From Synergistota bacterium (GTDB lineage: Bacteria; Synergistota; Synergistia; Synergistales; Synergistaceae), in NCBI GenBank assembly GCA_023450745.1, contig JAEXGR010000034.1, positions 1 to 53,904 on the forward strand: a DNA stretch of 53,904 bases, given 5' to 3'. Below are positions 1 through 8,298 of this stretch, one piece after another. How positions within the stretch are numbered: the first letter of the stretch is position 1; each line of letters begins with the position of its first letter. The position numbers and the translations under genes were made by a program. The notes under the pieces are model-generated. The model saw only the letters and a program-made list of their open reading frames with translations. It made no database searches and was not told the origin of the DNA.

Positions 1-66
<66 letters not shown>

Positions 67-261
67 CCTAGCGTGCTTACTTCTCGCTGACTTTTTTGTT
101 CTTCAAATACACACGCCTCAAGGTCCGCCTCTTGCAGAATCTCTGGCAATTGACCGCCCCTTCGGCGTATGTCGCTTTTGCTTTCTCGTTATTCTTTTTG
201 TCATGGTGCTTGCTGCGCGCGATTTGCGGGAAACCCGCCGGTCGCGGGCGCAACGAGAGTA

Positions 262-290
262 AGTATATTATTTTTTCGTCTTCGTGTCAA
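262..290 (-). promoter_or_regulatory. rRNA operon promoter
   Basis: On the minus strand there is TTGACA (285-290), a 17-base spacer and TATACT (262-267), close to the ideal housekeeping sigma-factor promoter. Transcription would begin near position 255 and run into the 16S gene. Strength and position fit an rRNA promoter. Confidence 0.85.
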
Positions 291-720
291 CACTTATGAA
301 TCTCTTTTTTGTAAGGACGCCAGGCCTCGTGCGGCTTGCCGTTATGCTCCGGTTCCGTTTGCGGCGGACTTTTATTGTACGCAGGTCCTTTGAGGTTGCA
401 ATGAGCAATATGGGCGCGGCGTTTGCACACCGGCCCGGCCTTATGCGCACGCACGCCCCGCGCGGAACCGGCGCGCAGCAAGCGCCTAGGCGGATTTTTC
501 TGACTAAAAGAAACAAAGATGTTCATAGTTATTATATGATTTTATTCAATATGTTATTGCAAACGTCAACTGCAACATGCTGATTTTTAACTATTTTCTA
601 ATTTTATAGTTTTTATTTTTGAGCATATTTTTATTTTTAGAACAGCATATTAGCCGAAGCTGCTTTTTATCCACTATGTTAAAATTCTACAAACAGCTTA
701 AAAAATTAACGAGAGGTTGT
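291..720. other. Intergenic spacer, GC-rich part then AT-rich part
   Basis: No gene is supported between the rRNA promoter and the Xre regulator. Bases 300-500 are GC-rich; several overlapping reading frames run through them on both strands, but none has a ribosome-binding site or recognisable product. Bases 520-720 are markedly AT-rich compared with the rest of the window, as expected for a control region between an rRNA operon and a divergent gene. Confidence 0.6.
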
Positions 721-749
721 TTGTTAATATTTATACTTAAAGTTATATT
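721..749 (+). promoter_or_regulatory. Promoter of the Xre regulator, possibly giving a leaderless mRNA
   Basis: TTGTTA (721-726), a 17-base spacer and TATATT (744-749). A start site 6-7 bases past the -10 falls on the ATG at 756. Because no Shine-Dalgarno sequence precedes that ATG, the message may begin at the start codon itself. Confidence 0.5.
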
Positions 750-755
750 TTTAGC

Positions 756-1232
756 ATGAAGAAGAATCACCGAGAAAGCAAATGCGGCAATGTGATAGGC
801 AAACGTCTGAAGTCCCTGCGAGGCGAGCTGTCGCAGGGGGAGATGGCTAAGCGGCTCGATATAACTCAGGCATATTTGTGCGAGATAGAGAAGGGCAAGA
901 GAACGCCTTCGTTCGACCTTTTATGCTCATTCGCCGAAAAGCTCAATACCTCTATTTCTTTCCTCGTCGGCGAAAATAAAGATTTCTCCTTTTCGGAGCT
1001 GTATGGCAGAAACGGGACGACGACCTTTGAACGCGGCGACGATCTTGCCTTTGAACTGAAAAATATCATCAGCGGCAGCGGGGACTCCGTCTCTATCGAG
1101 CTTTTGCTGGTTCATGTCAAGGATAAGCTCCGAAAACAGGAGCCGCCGCTCAGGGGGCATGATCGGGACGCGGTGGTTTCTTTGCTGCACAGTTGTCTGG
1201 AGTTGTTGAAAACGGAGGAGGAATCCTCATAG
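756..1232 (+). CDS. Xre-family helix-turn-helix transcriptional regulator
   Basis: A 158-residue protein whose residues 12-66 form a Cro/C1-type HTH domain: GKRLKSLRGELSQGEMAKRL, then an ITQAYLCEIEKGKRTPS recognition-helix region and the LNTSISFLVGE end of the fold. The C-terminal ~90 residues are not recognised and may serve in dimerisation or ligand sensing. It probably represses a small set of genes, perhaps including itself given the AT-rich region ahead of it. No ribosome-binding site precedes the ATG (see the promoter entry). It faces the DtxR-type gene convergently and shares a hairpin terminator with it. Function beyond DNA binding cannot be read from sequence. Confidence 0.85.
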   Translation: MKKNHRESKCGNVIGKRLKSLRGELSQGEMAKRLDITQAYLCEIEKGKRTPSFDLLCSFAEKLNTSISFLVGENKDFSFSELYGRNGTTTFERGDDLAFELKNIISGSGDSVSIELLLVHVKDKLRKQEPPLRGHDRDAVVSLLHSCLELLKTEEESS

Positions 1233-1237
1233 CGCGT

Positions 1238-1271
1238 GATCCCGCCTTGCGGCTGAGCCGCGGGCGGGATC
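1238..1271. terminator. Hairpin between convergent genes
   Basis: Arms gatcccgcc (1238-1246) and ggcgggatc (1263-1271) pair perfectly, with a further inner gcggc/gccgc pairing. It sits exactly between the convergent Xre and DtxR-type genes. No strong T-run follows on either strand, so termination efficiency is uncertain. Confidence 0.6.
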
Positions 1272-1274
1272 GTC

Positions 1275-1643
1275 TTATATCACCGTTCTGGCGAGGTATT
1301 CTTTTATTTTCTCAAACGTCTCTTCGCTTATTATATGTTCTATGCGGCAGGCGTCGCTCTCGGCCGTCATCGGCGAGACACCGACTATCTCCGCAAGGAA
1401 TTTAGTTATGAAGCGGTGACGCTCGTAGATAGCGTCAGCCCGAGCACGCCCCAGTTCGGTAAGGTTCAGCTCGCCGTTCGTCTCCATCGTGATAAAGCCG
1501 TTGTCTTTCAATATGCCCATCGCGCGGCTGACGCTCGGCTTGCTGACGGACAGTTCGCGCGCCACGTCTATCGAACGTACGGAGCCGTTTCTGTTTTGAA
1601 GTATTAATATGGTCTCAAGATAGTTTTCTCCCGATTCCTGCAT
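1275..1643 (-). CDS. DtxR/MntR-family metal-dependent transcriptional regulator
   Basis: A 122-residue protein with the DtxR-family layout. An N-terminal winged helix (residues 5-65: ENYLETILILQNRNGSVRSI, then DVARELSVSKPSVSRAMGIL) is followed by a metal-binding/dimerisation segment with RHRFITKFL, then DACRIEHIISEETFEKI, which carries the expected E/C/H ligands. It lacks the SH3-like third domain, so it is of the short MntR/IdeR-like type. Such proteins bind Fe(II) or Mn(II) and repress uptake genes. The start at 1643 is preferred because AGGTGA lies 5-6 bases upstream; an in-frame GTG at 1652 is possible. Three TTAG-N6-CTAA palindromes at the feo operon in this window are candidate targets (inference). 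Confidence 0.88.
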   Translation of the reverse strand: MQESGENYLETILILQNRNGSVRSIDVARELSVSKPSVSRAMGILKDNGFITMETNGELNLTELGRARADAIYERHRFITKFLAEIVGVSPMTAESDACRIEHIISEETFEKIKEYLARTVI

Positions 1644-1903
1644 AGAGATCACCTGCGCATTTTATTTTTCGGTCATTATATTCTATCCTAAAAAACACGG
1701 TAAGTATACTTTGGATAACGCCGCCGCATATCGGCCGGGAGAAGACGCTCAATGTGACGCCGTCCGGCGGCACGGACGCGCGGAGGCCGGCCTTTTATGC
1801 CCTTGTCCCGGCGTTTGCGCGCTGACTTGAATCTTTCCCCTGTTTTACCTATACTTTCAGATATAGTCAGAGGTATCGCCGCCGCGGCCAGGAGGTGTTT
1901 CCG

Positions 1904-2159
1904 GTGAAAATATCTTCTTTGGAACTTAATAATTTTATGCTTTTCGACAGGCTCAGCTTGAGGTGGTCCCCAAAGATCAACATCATCAGCGGGGAAAACA
2001 GCACGGGTGAGACGACGCTGATAGATGATCATGGAAAGGCTCCAGGCGGGTATCCGCAAGAAGCTTCCGCGGCTGAACGGCAGCGCCTCCGTCACGGATT
2101 CCTCAATATACAAGAAAAAATTTTTTACTATAAGGCGGAATTATACTGAATCATGCTGA
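1904..2159 (+). pseudogene. Decayed N-terminal fragment of a RecF/SMC-like AAA ATPase
   Basis: A GTG at 1904 preceded by AGGAGG begins KISSLELNNFMLFDRLSL, then INIISGENSTGETTLI. This is the usual start of AAA ATPases of the RecF/OLD type, which read xGENSTGKTTL; the invariant Walker A lysine is replaced by Glu. The similarity stops about 40 residues in. The frame ends at 2149, and another frame from 2025 continues with non-homologous-looking sequence to 2159, overlapping the helicase start at 2153. The rest of a normal 350-500 residue protein is missing. I read this as a relic with intact start signals, that is, recent decay or a deletion. Confidence 0.6.
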
Positions 2160-4429
2160 ATAACTACTTCGCCAAAAAAGAACCATCGATCGAGGCGCTT
2201 GTACGCTGGATCGCCGATCTCGGCGGCAAAGCGCCCGCGATAAAGCGGCTGCCGGCGCGCCCCGCCTCTTTCGGAAGTTTCGGCGCGCTTGACGCCCGGA
2301 TCGTGAACGCGCTGAAGAAGCGCGGCGTGGAGGCGCTCTACTCGCACCAGAGCATGGCGGTGGAGTGCGCGCTTGCGGGGATAGACTGCGTTATCGCGAC
2401 GCCGACGGCCTCGGGCAAGACTCTCTGCTATAACCTGCCCGTGATGCACGCGGTACTGCAAGACCCCAGCGCCCGCGCGCTGTACCTTTTCCCGACCAAG
2501 GCGCTCGCGCAGGATCAGCTCGCGGAGTTTGGAGAGCTCGCCGCCTTTGCCGACGGCAAAATACACGGCTTTGTCTACGACGGCGACACCGACCCCGTCA
2601 AGCGGCGGCAGGCGCGCAGCGAGGGACATATCGTCATCACGAACCCCGATATGCTCAACTCGGGAATTCTGCCGCACCATACAAAATGGTCCGACTATTT
2701 CCGCAACCTCAAATATATCGTCGTCGACGAGCTGCACACCTATCGCGGCATCTTTGGCTCGCACCTCGCGAACCTATTCAGCCGCCTCGCGCGTATCTGC
2801 GAGTTTTACGGTTCGCACCCGACATTCATCTGCTGTTCCGCGACGATCGCGAACCCCGACGAGCACGCCCACGAACTGATAGGCCGCTCCGTGAAGCTGA
2901 TCACGGAGAGCGGCGCGCCCGCTTCGGAGAAGGAGATCATCATCTACAACCCGCCCGTTATCGACTGGCGGACGGGAATGCGGCGCTCGTCGCTGTTTGA
3001 GACCTCGCGTATCGCCTCCGAGGCGCTCGCCTCCGGCATCAGCACGATCGTCTTCACGCGCTCCCGCCTCAACGTGGAGCTGCTGCTCAAATCCATCCGC
3101 GCCGACCTCACGAAGCGCGGCGCCGACCCCATGATGATCATGGGCTATCGCGGCGGTTACCTTCCGAAGGAGCGCCGGAAGATCGAACACGACCTGCGCA
3201 GCGGCGAACTGCGCGGCGTCGTCAGCACCAACGCGCTGGAGCTCGGCATCGACATCGGCTCGCTCGGCCTTGCCGTGCTGCACGGCTATCCCGGCAGCAT
3301 CGCCTCCGCCTGGCAGCAGATCGGGCGCGCGGGGCGGCGCGGCGCAATCTCGGCGGCGGTAATGATCGCCTCGGCGGACCCGCTGGACCAGTTTCTCGCG
3401 CAGCGCCCCGAATGGTTTTACGGCGCGCCGACAGAGAGGGCGCGGATCGACCCTTACAACCCCTACATACAGGTGAGCCACGTAAAATGCTCCGCTTTCG
3501 AGCTGCCCTTCCGCGCCGGAGAGAAATTCGGCGGGCAGGAGGTGGACGCGATCCTCGACTACCTCGCCGACCACGAGGTGCTGCACCGCGTGAACGAGGC
3601 CGACGAAGGACGCTACTACTGGCAGGCCGACTCTTACCCCGCCGCGGACCTCTCGCTGCGCAGCGCGACGGGAGAAAACTACACCATCACGGATATTACC
3701 GTCGAGACGAAGCCGGTTATCATCGGCACGATGGACCGCCGTTCCGCGCCGACCCTGATATTTCCCGACGCCATCTATTTTCACGGCGGCAAATCGTATA
3801 TCGTCGAGTCGCTCGACACGGAGAAGATGCAGTGTTTCATCAGGGAAATCGCCGCGGACTATTACACCGACGGCGACGCCTCGCTGCGCATCAACATCAC
3901 CGACGACTTTGAGACGCAGGGCAACTACGGCTGGGGCGAGGTGGTGGTGACGCTGACGCCGACGATCTTCAAGAAGATCAAGCTCGCGACGCACGAGAAC
4001 GCGGGGTTTGGGCAGATAAGCCTGCCGGAGGAACAGATGCACACCACCGCCTGCTGGCTGATGATGCCGCAGTGCCGCCAGGAGGACGCGGAGCTCAAGC
4101 TCGCGATGGAAGGGCTGGAGCACCTGATACGCAACACCGCGCCGCTCTTTCTCATGTGCGACCGCGCGGACATCCTCGTCACGAGCCGCCTGAAGGACCC
4201 GCAGCTGCGGCGCGCGGCGATCTACATCATCGACAATATCCCCGGCGGCGTCGGCCTCGCGGAGGGCACCTTTGAAATTAAAAACGAACTGGTGAAGACG
4301 GCGCTTGGCGTGATGAACTCCTGCGGCTGCCGCGGCGGCTGTCCCGGCTGCGTCGGCGCCGCGGGCGGCGACTTCAACATCAAGGCCGCCGTAAGGGAGC
4401 TCGCGGAGCAAATACTGGCGGGGAAGTAA
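2153..4429 (+). CDS. mrfA: DEAD/DEAH-box helicase with C-terminal DUF1998 zinc-binding domain (MrfA/YprA-like)
   Basis: A 758-residue superfamily 2 helicase matching the length and layout of Bacillus MrfA (YprA), a 3'-5' DNA helicase in mitomycin-type lesion repair. The Q-motif-like SHQSMAVECALAG is followed by Walker A ATPTASGKT (~residue 82), DELH as motif II (~190), SAT (~228), a helicase-C domain with ALELGIDIG (~360) and QIGRAGRRG (~388). The C-terminal MZB/DUF1998 domain carries four cysteines in CGCRGGCPGC (~722-732). The start ATG at 2153 lies within the tail of the upstream relic. A terminator follows directly. The partner exonuclease gene mrfB found next to it in Bacillus is not here. 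The name is by family resemblance; the biochemical role is inferred. Confidence 0.85.
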   Translation: MLNNYFAKKEPSIEALVRWIADLGGKAPAIKRLPARPASFGSFGALDARIVNALKKRGVEALYSHQSMAVECALAGIDCVIATPTASGKTLCYNLPVMHAVLQDPSARALYLFPTKALAQDQLAEFGELAAFADGKIHGFVYDGDTDPVKRRQARSEGHIVITNPDMLNSGILPHHTKWSDYFRNLKYIVVDELHTYRGIFGSHLANLFSRLARICEFYGSHPTFICCSATIANPDEHAHELIGRSVKLITESGAPASEKEIIIYNPPVIDWRTGMRRSSLFETSRIASEALASGISTIVFTRSRLNVELLLKSIRADLTKRGADPMMIMGYRGGYLPKERRKIEHDLRSGELRGVVSTNALELGIDIGSLGLAVLHGYPGSIASAWQQIGRAGRRGAISAAVMIASADPLDQFLAQRPEWFYGAPTERARIDPYNPYIQVSHVKCSAFELPFRAGEKFGGQEVDAILDYLADHEVLHRVNEADEGRYYWQADSYPAADLSLRSATGENYTITDITVETKPVIIGTMDRRSAPTLIFPDAIYFHGGKSYIVESLDTEKMQCFIREIAADYYTDGDASLRINITDDFETQGNYGWGEVVVTLTPTIFKKIKLATHENAGFGQISLPEEQMHTTACWLMMPQCRQEDAELKLAMEGLEHLIRNTAPLFLMCDRADILVTSRLKDPQLRRAAIYIIDNIPGGVGLAEGTFEIKNELVKTALGVMNSCGCRGGCPGCVGAAGGDFNIKAAVRELAEQILAGK

Positions 4430-4431
4430 TG

Positions 4432-4460
4432 CAAACGCCGTCCTTCGCGGACGGCGTTTG
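4432..4460. terminator. Bidirectional terminator hairpin
   Basis: Perfect 12-bp stem (4432-4443 with 4449-4460) and a ttcgc loop lie between the convergent helicase and amidohydrolase genes. The flanks are AT-rich but without a long T-run. Confidence 0.7.
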
Positions 4461-4484
4461 TATATTAATCTTTAAGCTAAGGCT

Positions 4485-5279
4485 CTACAGCCCCAGCAGC
4501 CTGGCGGCGTTTCCGCCGAGGATCATCTCTTTTTCCTCTTCGATGATATCGAGGCTTTTGATCAATCCGATCTCCATCGAGGGCAGGTGCCACGGATAGT
4601 CGCTGCCGAAGAGGACGCGCTCCGCGCCGTGGCGGCGGATGATGTCGCGGAACATCCCTTTATCGAGCCAGGGGTCGGCGGCGTAGGCCGTATCGAAGTA
4701 TAGGTCATGCTTGCCCGCGAGGCGGTCGAAGACGTCGCGCGCGAGGTGCAGCCCGCCCATATGCGCGGCGACAAGTTTCAGGCCGGGAAAGTTTTTCACG
4801 ACGTTGAGCGTCATTTCGACCGAGGCGCGCATTTCGTCTCTGTACGTCGCGTCCCAGCCGGCGTGAAAGACGACGACGAGGTTGAGCGCGCGGGCGAGGT
4901 CGTAAACGGGAAAGAGCCTTTTGTCGTCAAAATCGATACGCTGCAGCGGCGGGTGCAGTTTTATGCCCCTAAGCCCCTCGTCCGAGACTTTCCAGACATA
5001 TTCAAGGGCGTATTCCGAGCCGGGCATCACGGAACCGAAGGATATCAGCCTCTCCGAATCGATCTCCTTTGCAAAAGAGAGGACGTGTTCATGTTGGGTC
5101 TCCTTCGTCACAATATTGAGCACGACGCTTTTGTCAACGCCGCACTCGTCCATAGTTCCGATAAGCGATTCCACGATCGCCGGAGCGTAGTAGGGAACGG
5201 CGCACTGACTCTGGAGCTTGGTCATCGCCGCGCCGGCGATCTTATGAGGAAAAACGTGAGTATGAAAATCTATAATCAT
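4485..5279 (-). CDS. Metal-dependent amidohydrolase (TIM-barrel, amidohydro-related family)
   Basis: A 264-residue protein beginning MIIDFHTHVFP, the N-terminal HxH metal site of amidohydrolase-2 family enzymes. Later markers are GIKLHPPLQ, VVFHAGWD, LVAAHMGG and a closing LFGSDYPWHLP, the usual His and Asp ligands and barrel-end motif. The family includes decarboxylases of the ACMSD/gamma-resorcylate type and hydrolases; the substrate cannot be told. The start at 5279 is chosen because homologues begin with the MIIDxHxH strand; a TTG at 5321 would add 14 residues. Neither has a clear ribosome-binding site. It is a single-gene unit, convergent with the helicase. Confidence 0.85.
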   Translation of the reverse strand: MIIDFHTHVFPHKIAGAAMTKLQSQCAVPYYAPAIVESLIGTMDECGVDKSVVLNIVTKETQHEHVLSFAKEIDSERLISFGSVMPGSEYALEYVWKVSDEGLRGIKLHPPLQRIDFDDKRLFPVYDLARALNLVVVFHAGWDATYRDEMRASVEMTLNVVKNFPGLKLVAAHMGGLHLARDVFDRLAGKHDLYFDTAYAADPWLDKGMFRDIIRRHGAERVLFGSDYPWHLPSMEIGLIKSLDIIEEEKEMILGGNAARLLGL

Positions 5280-5352
5280 AGAAAAAACTATATCACGATT
5301 TTTTATTTTCGGCATAAGCAAAATTGATTTCGCCGCGCGCCGGCCGGCTCTT

Positions 5353-5381
5353 TTGCGAAATTTTTACCGTGCTGTTGTAAT
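5353..5381 (+). promoter_or_regulatory. Possible promoter for cbiB-cobD-cobC
   Basis: TTGCGA (5353-5358), 17-base spacer and TGTAAT (5376-5381), about 50 bases ahead of the cbiB start. No B12 riboswitch is visible ahead of this three-gene unit, unlike the downstream one. Confidence 0.4.
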
Positions 5382-5436
5382 ATTGGCGCTGAAATGTCAG
5401 AATATATGGTCATAGAGGCAGCAGGGAGGAATCGGT

Positions 5437-6381
5437 TTGCAGATTTTAGCCGCGTTATTGCTTGACGCTCTTTTCGGGGACCCCAAATGGCCGCCGCATC
5501 CGGTAACCTTGGTCGGACGGCTGATAACTTTTTATGAAAAAATCTTCTATTCGCCGACGGACGGCAGGCGTTGCGGCATCATCTTCTGCGCCGCCGTCCT
5601 CGCCACCGTCGCGGCCGTCGTAACGGCTGGCATGACGATTGCGGGGCTGTTCGGCGGGTGGGCGCAGAGGGCCTTCAGCATTTATCTGCTCTACGCGGCG
5701 CTCGCCCTCAAATCTCTCAAGGACGAATCGCTGCCCGTGGCCCGCGCGCTTGCCGACGGCGACCTTGAGCGCGCACGCCGGCAGGTGGGGCGCATCGTCG
5801 GACGCGACACGGAGCGGCTTGACGCGGCGGGCGTCACGCGCGCGGCGGTCGAGACTATCGCCGAGAGCTATATCGACGGCGTCGTCTCCGTACTTTTCTG
5901 GATGACGGCCGGCGCGTTCTTTGGACAGGCGGCGGTTTTCGCCTGGCTCTTTAAAGCGGCCTCCACGATGGATTCCATGGTCGGCTACGACGACGAGCGT
6001 TATCACGATTTCGGCTGGGCGGCGGCGAAGCTGGACGACGCGCTGAACTTCATCCCCGCGCGGCTGGGCGCGGTGATCGCCGTCGGCGCGGGGGCGCTGG
6101 CCAATATGGATTACCGCCGCGCCTGGCGGATATTCCTGCGCGACCGGCTGAATCACAAGAGCCCGAACAGCGCTCACGGCGAAAGCGTTTTCGCGGGGCT
6201 GCTCGGCATCCGCCTCGGCGGCGGCGCTTTTTACGGCGGCGAGTGGGAGGCCCGTCCCGCGCTCGGCGACGACCTGCGCGAGCCGGAGCCGGACGACATC
6301 CTGCGGGCCCACTATATTTTAAATATCTCGGCGGCGCTTTGCGCCGTGCTGATCTTCGCCCTTGCGAGGCGCGGCTTCTGA
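5437..6381 (+). CDS. cbiB: Adenosylcobinamide-phosphate synthase CbiB
   Basis: A 314-residue integral membrane protein that joins adenosylcobyric acid to (R)-1-amino-2-propanol phosphate. It shows the family signature LLLDALFGDPKWPPHPV at the N-terminus, VETIAESYIDGVVSVLFW in the middle, AASTMDSMVGYDDERYHDFG, and a late NHKSPNSAHGESVFAGLLG. Several hydrophobic helices are present. Start is TTG with GGGAGG 8 bases upstream. It overlaps the next gene, cobD, by one base (TGATG), indicating translational coupling. CobD makes the aminopropanol phosphate substrate, so the two adjacent genes form one functional step. Confidence 0.96.
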   Translation: MQILAALLLDALFGDPKWPPHPVTLVGRLITFYEKIFYSPTDGRRCGIIFCAAVLATVAAVVTAGMTIAGLFGGWAQRAFSIYLLYAALALKSLKDESLPVARALADGDLERARRQVGRIVGRDTERLDAAGVTRAAVETIAESYIDGVVSVLFWMTAGAFFGQAAVFAWLFKAASTMDSMVGYDDERYHDFGWAAAKLDDALNFIPARLGAVIAVGAGALANMDYRRAWRIFLRDRLNHKSPNSAHGESVFAGLLGIRLGGGAFYGGEWEARPALGDDLREPEPDDILRAHYILNISAALCAVLIFALARRGF

Positions 6382-7391
6382 TGGAGTTCCGGCTGCACGG
6401 GGCGAATCCCGAAAAATTATACGAGCTCTTCGGCGTGCCGATGCCGGAGCGGATATACGATTTCAGCACCAATACAAACGCCGTAGCCCAGCGCGAAGGG
6501 TTCGTCCCCGACCTGCGCGCGGCGATCGAGGACTATCCTGACGACGAGTGCCGCGCGCTGCGCGCGGCGATTTCGGAGACGACGGGGGCCTCGCCGGAAA
6601 ACATTCTCGTAACGAGCGGCGCCAACGAGTCGATCTACCTCATCGCCTCTTACGAGGCGGCGCGGGAGAACCGCATTCTTCAGCCCGTCTACGGCGAGTA
6701 TCTGCGCGCGCTGAAAAGTTATGGCGCGGACCCGCGCAGTATTTTCGGCCTCCGCGCCGCAAAGATCCCCCGCAACGGCACGGTCTGGCTTTGCAACCCC
6801 TGTAACCCTACGGGCGGCTTCATCCCCGACGCCGAACTCAACGACTTCGCGGCGGCGCATCCGGAGACGCTCTTTATCGTCGACGAAGCCTATCGTGATT
6901 TCATCTGGACCGACGAGGACTTGCTGCCCTTCAGCCCGCTGCCGAACGTCATCCGGCTCCGCTCGCTGACAAAGACGTACAACCTCTGCGGCGCGCGCAT
7001 CGGCTATATCCTTGCTGACGCGCGCGTCGCAGAAAGGCTGAAAAGGCGGCAGCCGAGCTGGAGCGTCAGCGGCCTCGCGCAGCAGGCGGCGCTGTTTTTC
7101 CTCGCGGACGAGACGCTGACGCGCCGCACGAAGGACTATTACGCGGCGGAGATGCCGCGGCTCATCTCCGCGGTGAGCGAAGCCGGCTTTGCGGCGCTGC
7201 CGAGCTGCGTGAACTATTTTCTGACCGCCGTCGATCACGACGAGCGATTTATCCGTTTTCTGCTTGAGCGCGGCCTCGTCGTGCGCCACACGCGAAATTT
7301 TCCCGGGCTGGACGGGAAGTATGTGCGCATCGCGGCGCGAACGAGAGACGAGAACGACCGGTTGATCGCCGCGATGAGGGATTACCGGTGA
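6381..7391 (+). CDS. cobD: Threonine-phosphate decarboxylase / HisC-like aminotransferase CobD
   Basis: A 336-residue fold-type I PLP enzyme. Markers are LHGANPEKLYELFG and YDFSTNTNAV (the usual HGGN/DFSxNxNP start of CobD), VTSGANESIYLIA, NPCNPTGG, the aspartate in FIVDEAYRDF, and the Schiff-base lysine in RLRSLTKTYNLCGARIGY. CobD decarboxylates L-threonine O-3-phosphate to 1-aminopropan-2-ol phosphate for CbiB. HisC is the alternative, but the position between cbiB and cobC decides for CobD. The start at 6381 overlaps the cbiB stop; a longer open frame upstream lies inside cbiB and is not used. Confidence 0.93.
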   Translation: MEFRLHGANPEKLYELFGVPMPERIYDFSTNTNAVAQREGFVPDLRAAIEDYPDDECRALRAAISETTGASPENILVTSGANESIYLIASYEAARENRILQPVYGEYLRALKSYGADPRSIFGLRAAKIPRNGTVWLCNPCNPTGGFIPDAELNDFAAAHPETLFIVDEAYRDFIWTDEDLLPFSPLPNVIRLRSLTKTYNLCGARIGYILADARVAERLKRRQPSWSVSGLAQQAALFFLADETLTRRTKDYYAAEMPRLISAVSEAGFAALPSCVNYFLTAVDHDERFIRFLLERGLVVRHTRNFPGLDGKYVRIAARTRDENDRLIAAMRDYR

Positions 7392-7984
7392 GGATATACC
7401 TCATCCGCCACGCGCAGTCGCTTGCGAACGCGGAAAAGGTTTGGACCGGACAGCGCGACATTCCGCTTTCGCCGCGGGGCGTCGCGGAACAGCGGGCGCT
7501 GTGCGCGCGTTTTTCTTATCCGCGTGCGGAGCTTTATTTTTCCTCGCCGCTTGCGCGCTGTACGCAGTCGCTTGAGTTGATCTACGGACGGGCGGCGGAT
7601 TATCTCGCCGCGGAATTATCCGAATGCGCTCTCGGCGTCCTTGAGGGACGCCCCTATACGAATCTCGACGACGACCCCCAATACACGGCCTGGCTCGCGG
7701 AGCCGGACCGGCCGATAGAGGGCGGCGAAAGTTTCAACGGCTTCACGCGGCGCGCCTGCCGCGGCTTTGAAGGGCTGCTCGCCCGCTGCCGCGCGGCGGA
7801 GGTCTCCGCCGCCGCCGGCACGATGCACGGCAATGTGATGCGCGCGGTGCTGCACCGCTTCGCGGCCCCCGAAATACCCCACAGCGAATGGCGGATACCG
7901 AACGGCGGCATGTATATTCTTGATTTCGCCGCGGACGGACATCTCGCGTCATGGCGCGCCGCGCCGGATTTTCTCTTTGTATGA
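7388..7984 (+). CDS. cobC: Histidine phosphatase, alpha-ribazole phosphatase-like (CobC)
   Basis: A 198-residue phosphoglycerate-mutase-fold protein. The catalytic RHG-type motif is present as LIRHAQSLANAEKVWTGQ, the second conserved arginine in SSPLARCTQS, the acid in ELSECALGVLEGR, and the second histidine in AAGTMHGNVMRAVLHRF. In B12 clusters this family is CobC, which removes the phosphate from alpha-ribazole-5'-phosphate or the final cobalamin 5'-phosphate. The GTG start overlaps cobD by four bases. It closes the first operon; the cobU/S/T genes that would complete the nucleotide loop are not in this window. Confidence 0.85.
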   Translation: MRIYLIRHAQSLANAEKVWTGQRDIPLSPRGVAEQRALCARFSYPRAELYFSSPLARCTQSLELIYGRAADYLAAELSECALGVLEGRPYTNLDDDPQYTAWLAEPDRPIEGGESFNGFTRRACRGFEGLLARCRAAEVSAAAGTMHGNVMRAVLHRFAAPEIPHSEWRIPNGGMYILDFAADGHLASWRAAPDFLFV

Positions 7985-8039
7985 TGTTACAAAAATACCC
8001 CGGGTACGCAAAAAAATCTCTGTACGCGCCGCGCCCTTC

Positions 8040-8048
8040 TGCTATAAT
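8040..8048 (+). promoter_or_regulatory. Extended -10 promoter ahead of the cobalamin riboswitch
   Basis: TGCTATAAT, an extended -10 element with a perfect TATAAT at 8043-8048. The -35 position (CTGTAC) is weak, as is usual for extended -10 promoters. It lies just upstream of the riboswitch aptamer. Confidence 0.65.
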
Positions 8049-8059
8049 TACCGAAAAAT

Positions 8060-8218
8060 TGAATACTGTCTCTTGCTGTTAGGGAAACCGGTGCGGATTT
8101 TTTCCAATGCCGGTACGGCCCCGCCACTGTAGTTCAGACGAAAGCGCAAAGATGTCACTGGATTTTTCCGGGAAGACGCGCACGGAGGATGAAGAGAAGT
8201 CAGGAAACCTGCAGAGAG
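8060..8218 (+). promoter_or_regulatory. Cobalamin riboswitch aptamer
   Basis: The conserved cobalamin aptamer elements appear in order: GGGAAaCCGGTG, a CCGGTACGGCCCCGCCACTG core (the B12 box), a second TGTCACTGG segment, CCGGGAAGACGCG, and the closing AAGTCAGGAAACCTGC. It precedes the large cbiK-to-cbiA operon and an intrinsic terminator at 8299-8328, so adenosylcobalamin binding most likely ends transcription early. Boundaries are approximate. Confidence 0.95.
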
Positions 8219-8298
8219 AGGTAAAAGGAGGGATCTGTTTGCGCGGGCAAACATCTTCGCAGTAGCTTGTACAGCTTGGCATAAGTTGACAGGATAAA

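Noticed and set aside
284..583. Open frames between the rRNA promoter and the Xre gene
   Set aside because: Several overlapping frames on both strands, with no ribosome-binding sites and no recognisable motifs; the region overlaps the rRNA promoter.
2774..4411. Long open frame on the minus strand opposite the mrfA-like helicase, and similar ones opposite cobA-hemD, hemL, cbiP and cbiA
   Set aside because: They mirror the codon phase of strongly supported plus-strand genes in GC-rich DNA, lack ribosome-binding sites, and have Arg/Ala/Val-rich low-information translations.
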